Source of the DNA: Bradyrhizobium elkanii WSM2783
GTDB lineage: Bacteria > Pseudomonadota > Alphaproteobacteria > Rhizobiales > Xanthobacteraceae
Direction of reading: 5' to 3'
Assembly (NCBI RefSeq): GCF_000472865.1
Contig: NZ_AXAP01000003.1
Location: 153,227-217,226, forward strand
Length of the DNA: 64,000 nucleotides
Shown here: positions 57,941 to 64,000 of the stretch, piece by piece
How the letters are laid out: every line of letters begins with the position of its first letter
Position numbering within the stretch: position 1 is the stretch's first letter
Program-made: the position numbers and the translations under genes
Notes under the pieces: generated by a model
The model's database searches: none
What the model saw: the letters and a program-made list of their open reading frames with translations, nothing else
What the model was told of the DNA's origin: nothing

Positions 57941-59143
57941 ATGAACTATCACGACACTTCCCATCAGGCTGAGGCCGAAGTCACCGTTGTCGTGGGCGAG
58001 GATTTTCCGGAGCTGCGCAGCACGGTCCGAAAAATCTGCGAAAGATTCCCCGGCGAATACTGGCGCGCGCTCGATGAGCGCAGCGGCTATCCGGCCGAAT
58101 TCGTCGCCGCTCTGACCGAGGCCGGCTTCCTCGGCGCCCTCATTCCGGAGGAATACGGCGGCTCGGGCCTGCCGCTGCGCGCGGCTGCTGTGATCCTCGA
58201 AGAGATCAATGCCAATGGCTGTACGGCGAGCCCAGCGCATGCGCAGATGTACATCATGGGCACGCTGTTGCGTCACGGCAGCGAGAAGCAAAAGCGCAGC
58301 TATCTTCCGGATATTGCCGCTGGAAAGTTGCGGCTGCAGGCCTTTGGCGTCACCGAGCCCAATACCGGCTCCGACACCACCCAGCTCAAGACACGGGCGG
58401 AGCGCCAGGGCGACGTCTACGTCATCAATGGCCAGAAGATCTGGACCTCGCGCGCGCTCTATTCCGACCTCATGCTGCTGCTTGCACGCACCACGCCGCT
58501 CGATCAGGCGAAGCGTCGTACCGAGGGACTTTCGGTGTTCCTCGTTGATTTGCGCGAGGCCAAGGGCAATGGCGTCGAGATCCGCCCGATCAAGGCGATG
58601 ATCAACCACAACACCACCGAAGTCTTTATCGAGAACCTGCGAGTCCCGGTGGAGAATTTGATCGGCGAGGAGGGACAGGGCTTTCGCTACATCCTCGACG
58701 GCATGAACGCCGAGCGCATCCTGGTCGCTTCCGAATGCGTCGGCGATGGGCGCTGGCTGCTCAACAAGGGCGTCGCCTACGCCAATCAGCGCAGCGTGTT
58801 CGGCCGCCCCATCGGACAGAACCAGGGTGTTCAGTTTCCGCTGGCGCGCGCCTACGCCGAGCTTGAGGCGGCCGACATGATGTGCCGCCGCGCCGCGGCG
58901 CTCTTCCAGGCCGGCCGCCCCTGCGGTGCCGATGCCAATATCGCCAAGCTGCTTGCCTCCGAAGCGACGTGGAAGGCGGCCGATACGACGTTCCAGACCC
59001 ATGGCGGCTTCGCCTTTGCGCAGGAATACGACGTCGAGCGCAAGTGGCGCGAGGTTAGACTTTACCAGACGGCCCCGATCTCGACCAACATGGTGCTCGC
59101 CTATGTGGCGCAGCACGTGCTCGGTCTTCCCCGATCCTATTGA
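57941..59143 (+). CDS. Acyl-CoA dehydrogenase
   Basis: 400 residues: FAD motifs FGVTEPNTGSDTTQLKT and IWTSRALYSDLMLL, and GGFAFAQEYDVERKWREVRL. At the usual C-terminal Glu site (MCAD YEGT) it reads YQTAPISTN, so that base is absent; a Glu is present in GMNAERILVASE, the position used by isovaleryl- and long-chain enzymes. This suggests a branched substrate, in line with the methylglutaconyl-like scheme. Electrons would pass to ETF. Confidence 0.9.
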   Translation: MNYHDTSHQAEAEVTVVVGEDFPELRSTVRKICERFPGEYWRALDERSGYPAEFVAALTEAGFLGALIPEEYGGSGLPLRAAAVILEEINANGCTASPAHAQMYIMGTLLRHGSEKQKRSYLPDIAAGKLRLQAFGVTEPNTGSDTTQLKTRAERQGDVYVINGQKIWTSRALYSDLMLLLARTTPLDQAKRRTEGLSVFLVDLREAKGNGVEIRPIKAMINHNTTEVFIENLRVPVENLIGEEGQGFRYILDGMNAERILVASECVGDGRWLLNKGVAYANQRSVFGRPIGQNQGVQFPLARAYAELEAADMMCRRAAALFQAGRPCGADANIAKLLASEATWKAADTTFQTHGGFAFAQEYDVERKWREVRLYQTAPISTNMVLAYVAQHVLGLPRSY

Positions 59144-59153
59144 GGAGGCGACC

Positions 59154-60527
59154 ATGCTTGATATCACACGCGAGACAGCAAATTTCGTCGCGGGCCTGAG
59201 GCCGGCAGACTTGCCCGATCGGTGCAAGGAGGCCGCTCGCACCGGCATCATCGATTGTGTCGGCGTTATGATTGCAGGCGCCGCCGAGCAACCCGTCCGC
59301 ATCGTCTCGGCCATGCTCGCACCGTCCACACAGAACGACGGGGTGCCTGAACTTCCCTCGGGCCGCAACCTCGCGGCGTCAGATGCCGCACTCGTCAATG
59401 GCGTCGCGGCGCATGTGCTCGACTATGACGATGTGGCGCTTGCCGGTCATCCGAGCGCGGTGCTCGTTCCAGCCATACTTGCCGAAGGCTGGTCGCTTGA
59501 TTCGAGTGGTGCCGATGCGGTCGCCGCCTATGTCGCGGGCTATGAGCTATGGGCCCAGCTCGCAGATCTCGAACCGGGGCACCTGCACGAACGCGGCTTC
59601 CATCCGACCGCGGTGATGGGCGCGCTCGCAACTGCCGCAGCATGCGCCCGGCTGCGCGGGCTTGGTCCCGAGAAAACAGCGCACGCCGTGGCCATCGCCG
59701 CCTCGCTGGCCTCAGGCCTTGTCGCCAATTTCGGCACGATGACGAAATCGCTGCACGCCGGCCGCACCGCGCAATCGGGCGTGCTCGCTGCACGGCTGGC
59801 GGACCAGGGATTCACCGCTTCGCTGGATGTGCTGGAACACCGAACCGGGTTCCTGCGCGCCCATTCTCCGTCCGGCACCCCAAGGATCGAGGACGGCACG
59901 CTCGACATCGGCAGGTGCTGGCGGCTGGCCGAGCTTGGAATCAATGTGAAGCGCTATCCGACCTGCTACGCCACGCATCGCTCGATCGACGCGATGCTCG
60001 GCCTCGTCGACCTGCACAAGCTGAACCCATCCGAAGTCAGCGAGATCCGGGTTCATACCGGCGTCACGCAAAAGCTGATGTTGCGCAACAGCAATCCGCA
60101 GACGGGGCTGGAAGCAAAGTTCAGCATGGAATTCGCGATGGCCGCCGCACTCATCGCGCGCCGGGTCGGTCTTGCCGAATTGACCGATGAATTCGTCACA
60201 CGGCCGGATGTCGGTGCCACCTTCGCAAAGGTGCGCTGCACGACGACCGATGAGATCATGCCCGGCGACCAGCCTTTTGCGCCATCGGACCAGGTGAGCG
60301 TTGTGCTCACTTCAGGCGAGGTGTTGGAACACACGCCGGTCGTGCATGCCAAGGGCAGTTGGCAGATGCCGCTCACGCGCGAGGAGCTGAGGGAAAAGTT
60401 CCTGGATTGTACGACGCGCGTGTTCAGCCGCGCCCACGCGAGCGACTTGTTCGAGCAGCTCTGGCGCCTGGAAGAGATCGGCTCGTTGCGCTCGCTGCGC
60501 CTGACAGGCGACCGGACCGACGCATGA
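59154..60527 (+). CDS. MmgE/PrpD family protein (second of two)
   Basis: 457 residues: TGIIDCVGVMIAGAAEQPVR, VNGVAAHVLDYDDVALAGHP, ERGFHPTAVMGALATAAACA, FGTMTKSLHAGRTAQSGVLA and KRYPTCYATHRSIDAMLGLV. Better conserved in the family core (DYDD, HAGR) than the first copy at 52762. Candidate dehydratase, decarboxylase or epimerase for a tricarboxylic or amino-dicarboxylic acid. GAGGAGG lies before the ATG; the 3' end overlaps the next gene as ATGA. Confidence 0.88.
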   Translation: MLDITRETANFVAGLRPADLPDRCKEAARTGIIDCVGVMIAGAAEQPVRIVSAMLAPSTQNDGVPELPSGRNLAASDAALVNGVAAHVLDYDDVALAGHPSAVLVPAILAEGWSLDSSGADAVAAYVAGYELWAQLADLEPGHLHERGFHPTAVMGALATAAACARLRGLGPEKTAHAVAIAASLASGLVANFGTMTKSLHAGRTAQSGVLAARLADQGFTASLDVLEHRTGFLRAHSPSGTPRIEDGTLDIGRCWRLAELGINVKRYPTCYATHRSIDAMLGLVDLHKLNPSEVSEIRVHTGVTQKLMLRNSNPQTGLEAKFSMEFAMAAALIARRVGLAELTDEFVTRPDVGATFAKVRCTTTDEIMPGDQPFAPSDQVSVVLTSGEVLEHTPVVHAKGSWQMPLTREELREKFLDCTTRVFSRAHASDLFEQLWRLEEIGSLRSLRLTGDRTDA

Positions 60528-61348
60528 CAACAGCAGGATCCGGCGGAGGCACCAAGCCCCGCATCTGGCATCAGTCGGTCAACGAACTCGACCATTTGGC
60601 GGTCTACAAGCGGGCGCTGGAAGCGCATGCGGCGGAAATCCTCGGTGACGATGCGGAGCTTGTCGTGCATGGCCTTCCCTCGGGGAGCTATCGCGGAGCG
60701 TCGGCCACGGCGGTGCTCGGCAATGCCTATGCCTATCACCGCATTCTCGGCCAAGTGATCGATAATGCAATCAAGGCGGAGCGGGAGGGTTACGCGGCGT
60801 TCGTGATCGGCTCTTTCAGCGAGCCGTTCTTGCGTGAGATCCGTTCCGCCGTCGACATTCCTGTCGCCTCGCTCACGGAGAGCGGCCTTCTCGTCGGTTG
60901 CTCGCTCGGACGCTACTTGGCGCTGGTGTCAAATGCGCCGGCCGTGCAATGGATGACGAAGGTTGCGGTCGACAAGCATGGGCTTGCCGCACGTGTGCTC
61001 GATGTCGTCGCTCTTGATCCGCCGCTTGATGAGCCGGCGCTGGCCGCCGCCTATGCCGACCCTGCGCCTGTGATCGGCAATTTTGCTGCCGCAGCCGAAC
61101 GCCTGGTCGCGCGCGGCGCCGATGTGATCATTCCGGCCGAAGGCGTGCTTGCCGAGCTTCTCGTTCGTCATGGCCTGCGCGAGATCGCCGGCGCACCGGT
61201 GATTGACGTTTTCGCGGTCACCTGGGCTTACGCGCTCATGGAAGTTCGACTTTGGTCGAAGGCCGGGCTTCGCGTCGGCCGAAGCTGGCATCACAGACGC
61301 GACGATCCTGCCGTGATCGCGCGACTTTGGCAGGAGAGTGTCCGATGA
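60524..61348 (+). CDS. Asp/Glu/hydantoin racemase-fold protein lacking both catalytic cysteines
   Basis: 274 residues. RIWHQSVNELDHLAVYKRAL, VIGSFSEPFLREIRSAVDIP and LTESGLLVGCSLGRYLALVS match the Asp/Glu racemase superfamily. The first catalytic Cys (CFGDP in hydantoin racemases) is Ser in GSFSEP, and the second region reads IIPAEGVLAELL in place of LGC. It therefore cannot use the two-cysteine mechanism and may be an isomerase, decarboxylase or binding protein with a new activity. Coupled by ATGA on both sides. Confidence 0.82.
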   Translation: MTTAGSGGGTKPRIWHQSVNELDHLAVYKRALEAHAAEILGDDAELVVHGLPSGSYRGASATAVLGNAYAYHRILGQVIDNAIKAEREGYAAFVIGSFSEPFLREIRSAVDIPVASLTESGLLVGCSLGRYLALVSNAPAVQWMTKVAVDKHGLAARVLDVVALDPPLDEPALAAAYADPAPVIGNFAAAAERLVARGADVIIPAEGVLAELLVRHGLREIAGAPVIDVFAVTWAYALMEVRLWSKAGLRVGRSWHHRRDDPAVIARLWQESVR

Positions 61349-62232
61349 GCAGGTTTCCCGAGACGCAAGTCGCTGGCGTCTACCACCGCAGACTGGGAGA
61401 GGTACTAGTCACGGGCTTAAGTGACGGTTACGTCGACATGGGGTACTCGATCTTCCGCAACATTCCGGAGCAGGAGACCAAGGCCATTCTCGCCCGCGAT
61501 CACCGGATCTCGCCGCCGCGCATTTCAGTGAATGCTTTCGCGTTGCGAGTGAACGGCCGGACCTACCTGATCGATTGCGGCTCCGCCGATCTGATGGGAC
61601 CGACCTGCGGTCGCCTGCCCGACAACCTCGTGGCTGCGGGCATCGAGCCGGCCTCCGTCGATGGCGTGCTGCTCACACATGTTCATCCCGACCATTCCAA
61701 CGGCCTGACCGATGCGGCGACTGGCACGAGACTGTTCCCCAATGCCGAGGTCATCGTGCATGAAAATGAGATCAATCACTGGTTCAACGACGAGGCGATG
61801 GCGAAGGCCGCGGAGCGACCCCGCCGCCGCTATTTTGAGGCCGGCCGGACTCAACTCAAGCCCTATATGGCTGCCGATCGCGTCCGCACTTTCCGCAATG
61901 GCGAGGTGCTGCCGGGCGTCACCGCAATTCCGATCCCCGGTCATACGCCCGGCCACACCGCTTACGTCGTCTCCTCCGGCGGCCGGTCGATGGTTGTGTG
62001 GGGCGACACCGTACATGTGCCCGAAATCCAGGTGGCGCTTCCGCACGTCACCATGGAGTTCGACACCGACCCCGACTCCGCGGCCAAGGCGCGCCAAATG
62101 ATTTTCGACATGGTGGTGACTGACGACATGCTGATCGGCGGAATGCATTTGCATTTTCCCGGCTTTGGCCATATGCGACGCGAGGGCGGACAATATACTT
62201 TGGCCGCGGAGCAGTGGGCCTTCGAGATCTGA
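61345..62232 (+). CDS. Metallo-beta-lactamase-fold hydrolase
   Basis: 295 residues: zinc motif THVHPDHSNG (His112-x-His114-x-Asp116-His117), IPIPGHTPGHTAY (His), and VVWGDTVHVPE (Asp). No signal peptide. Family members hydrolyse lactones, thioesters or similar; here a lactone or CoA ester produced in the pathway is possible. Last enzyme gene of the operon; the LacI regulator starts 82 bp later. Confidence 0.87.
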   Translation: MSRFPETQVAGVYHRRLGEVLVTGLSDGYVDMGYSIFRNIPEQETKAILARDHRISPPRISVNAFALRVNGRTYLIDCGSADLMGPTCGRLPDNLVAAGIEPASVDGVLLTHVHPDHSNGLTDAATGTRLFPNAEVIVHENEINHWFNDEAMAKAAERPRRRYFEAGRTQLKPYMAADRVRTFRNGEVLPGVTAIPIPGHTPGHTAYVVSSGGRSMVVWGDTVHVPEIQVALPHVTMEFDTDPDSAAKARQMIFDMVVTDDMLIGGMHLHFPGFGHMRREGGQYTLAAEQWAFEI

Positions 62233-62314
62233 TCGGTGCGTCCGATGGTTGAGGCCGCGGAATTCACTTCAGCGCCGCATGCGCTAAAATGGGTTCCGAC
62301 CTCAGGTGGACACG

Positions 62315-63361
62315 ATGACAAATCGGCAGATGGTGGGCCGCGGAAGTAAGCTGACGATCCGCGATGTCGCGACCGCGGCCGGCGTTTCGACGGGCACTGT
62401 TTCGCGTGTCCTGAATGCCAATGCCACGGTTCGTCCCGATGTCCGCCGAAAGGTCCAGCGCGCGATCGACGAACTCGGCTATGCGCCGAATGCGGTGGCG
62501 CGCAGCATGCGGATACGCTCGACGCACACGATCGGCTGCATCCTGCGTGAGATCAATATCCCGCAGCTCGCCGGCTTCGTGAAGGCCGCGCACGACGTGC
62601 TCGACGACGAGGGGTTCTCGTTGGTGATCTCCAACTCGGAAGGCCGGGAGGAGCGCGAGCGCGAACTGCTCAGCCGCCTGTCAAGCCGACAGGCCGACGG
62701 TGTCATGATGGGCCCTTACACGCCGATCGAAGGCGAGTTTGAAGCATTCCTGCGCGGGCTCGATATCCCCATCGTGCTGATCGATCGTGCCCAACAGCCG
62801 TGGGCGGACGCGGTCATGGCGGATCACGCAGGCGGCATGCGTGCCGCTGTCAGTCATTTGCTCGATCTGGGCCATCGCCGCGTGGCACTGATTACAGGTG
62901 AGCGCGGGCTGTATCCGGCAAGTGAACGCATCCGCGGTTATCAGGAGGCTTATGCGGCGCGCGGCCTGCAACCAGATCTGTCTCTGATCCAGGCAGGCAG
63001 TTTCTTGCCCGGTGCAGGATTCCGTATCACCTCGGCGCTGCTCGGCCAACGCAATCCGCCGACCGCGGTGATCTCCGGCGGCATCGACATGCTCTCGGGC
63101 GTGCTGCGCGCGGTGCGGGGAAGGGGCTTAAGGATTCCCGAGGATGTCTCGGTCATCGCGTCCGGCCATTCCGAGCTCGCGGAGCTCGTCACGCCGCCGA
63201 CTGCCGTCATCGGATGGGATCAAGGAGAAATCGGCCGGATTGCCGCCGGCATGCTTCTCGATCGAATCCGGAACCGCGACGTGCAGGAGGCCCATCAAGT
63301 GCTGGTGCCAAGCGAATTCATTCCCCGCGCGTCGGTCGGGCCGCCAAGACGGGCGCCGTAG
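62315..63361 (+). CDS. LacI-family transcriptional regulator
   Basis: 348 residues: HTH TIRDVATAAGVSTGTVSRVL, hinge ELGYAPNAVARSM, and a periplasmic-binding-like effector domain (GVMMGPYTPIEGEFEAFLRG, VMADHAGGMRAAVSHLLDLG). ATG at 62315 has AGGTGGA upstream. It is the only regulator gene beside the 48-62 kb operon and probably controls it, perhaps through the TGAAACG half-sites before the binding-protein gene. AGCGC-N5-GCGCT at 62271-62285 is a possible local site. Confidence 0.88.
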   Translation: MTNRQMVGRGSKLTIRDVATAAGVSTGTVSRVLNANATVRPDVRRKVQRAIDELGYAPNAVARSMRIRSTHTIGCILREINIPQLAGFVKAAHDVLDDEGFSLVISNSEGREERERELLSRLSSRQADGVMMGPYTPIEGEFEAFLRGLDIPIVLIDRAQQPWADAVMADHAGGMRAAVSHLLDLGHRRVALITGERGLYPASERIRGYQEAYAARGLQPDLSLIQAGSFLPGAGFRITSALLGQRNPPTAVISGGIDMLSGVLRAVRGRGLRIPEDVSVIASGHSELAELVTPPTAVIGWDQGEIGRIAAGMLLDRIRNRDVQEAHQVLVPSEFIPRASVGPPRRAP

Positions 63362-64000
63362 TGTCCTGAACCAGAAGTTCAAGGCATTTTGGCCTTGGCT
63401 GGCACATTGTAAGCGCAGAAGCGTTCGTCCTCCTCAAACAATAAGGACAGTCCGCCGTCTTCGAGTTGATTTGGAGGCCGTAGAACTTCAGATTCGGGAC
63501 ACTATAGCCCAGCCGTACGGCCGACCGAGCTTCATCAGCGGCGATCAAGTCGCTGGGCTGGTGGCCCAACTCTTGCTTCTGACAGGTGGCAACAAAGGCT
63601 ATAGAGAGAGTTGGATTTGAAGAAAGTCCTGATTCGGAATGTCAGCAATTGGTGCGCGAAGATCTGGCGCGGGATCAAGGATTCCGTCAAGCACGCCCCA
63701 ATGCACTAGCCGAAGGCGAACCAAAGCTGGCAGCTCGAGGCCGCGAGCGCCGTCAATTGGTCGTCTCGTGCTGCGCCGCGGCAGTATTGGTGTTTGGTGA
63801 CGGCTTCGCCGTCAGCTGGTCGCTGCGAAGAAGATCAATCCTGGTGCCATACTGAAATCCGTCGAAGCGCATAGTTTCTTTTGATTTCTGCTGCGAGGAA
63901 AGGCTCTCTAAGCTTTTGCTCGCGCGCGGCGGCCGGCGTCATGTTTGCCCTGAGCGATACCGATCTCCCTGCGACAGATGAGAAAGCGCGGTTATGACCT
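63362..64000. other. No supported gene; lower-GC tail
   Basis: 640 bp with short frames broken by stops on both strands and visibly less G+C than the preceding genes. I recognise no protein family, RNA gene or terminator. It may be a decayed gene or the edge of an inserted segment. Confidence 0.5.

Noticed and set aside
1..64000. CRISPR arrays, tRNA, rRNA or complete insertion sequences
   Set aside because: No regularly spaced direct repeats, no cloverleaf-like segments with CCA ends that I could recognise, and no transposase or integrase gene were seen.

Overview
The window is high-GC DNA whose gene content (nirK/nirV, norEFCBQD, hemN, pseudoazurin, a Caulobacter-like flagellar hook set, many periplasmic-binding-protein transporters, short-chain dehydrogenases and CoA catabolism) fits a soil alphaproteobacterium of the Bradyrhizobiaceae, most probably Bradyrhizobium or a close relative. 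This placement rests on gene content and protein character only; no rRNA or tRNA gene is visible. Layout: (1) 1-11.4 kb is an amide-utilisation locus. A leftward amiC-amiR pair (amiR cut by the window edge) diverges from a rightward series: amidase, formamidase/acetamidase, a five-gene branched-chain/urea-type ABC importer, an SDR and a second amidase. A sigma70-like promoter and a strong intrinsic terminator lie in the leader before the first amidase, the arrangement expected for AmiR antitermination. (2) 11.4-25.6 kb is a denitrification island: norE-norF-norC-norB-norQ-norD, hemN, nirK-nirV, an NnrR-type Crp/Fnr regulator, pseudoazurin, small proteins (DUF1858, an unknown 58-residue protein), a polytopic membrane protein, a tandem DUF2249 protein and a MIP18-type Fe-S assembly factor. 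Eight TTG-N8-CAA sites of the FNR/FixK/NnrR kind sit in its intergenic spaces. (3) 25.6-31.2 kb carries flgE-flgK-flgL behind a sigma54 (-24/-12) promoter. (4) 31.2-38.1 kb is an IclR-controlled catabolic cluster: orphan Bug-type binding protein, flavin reductase, MFS transporter, FAH-family protein, HpaH-type hydratase, RidA-family protein and an amidohydrolase. It looks like the lower part of a ring-cleavage or amino-muconate pathway. (5) 38.3-47.7 kb is a polyol cluster laid out like rhizobial smo loci (HAD hydrolase, SorC regulator, E-F-G-K importer, polyol dehydrogenase), but ending in a D-ribulokinase-like FGGY kinase and a PfkB kinase. A 33-bp palindrome in front of the importer is the likely SorC operator. 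(6) 48.1-63.4 kb is one tightly packed, apparently single-operon system of 14 genes plus a LacI regulator: a complete HAAT-type ABC importer, two MmgE/PrpD proteins, an SDR, a class III CoA-transferase, an enoyl-CoA hydratase, an HMG-CoA-lyase-like enzyme, an acyl-CoA dehydrogenase, a racemase-fold protein without its two cysteines and an MBL hydrolase. Together they read as import, CoA activation, oxidation, hydration and retro-aldol cleavage of an unidentified branched organic acid. This is the best candidate here for an undescribed pathway. (7) The last 640 bp contain no gene I can support.
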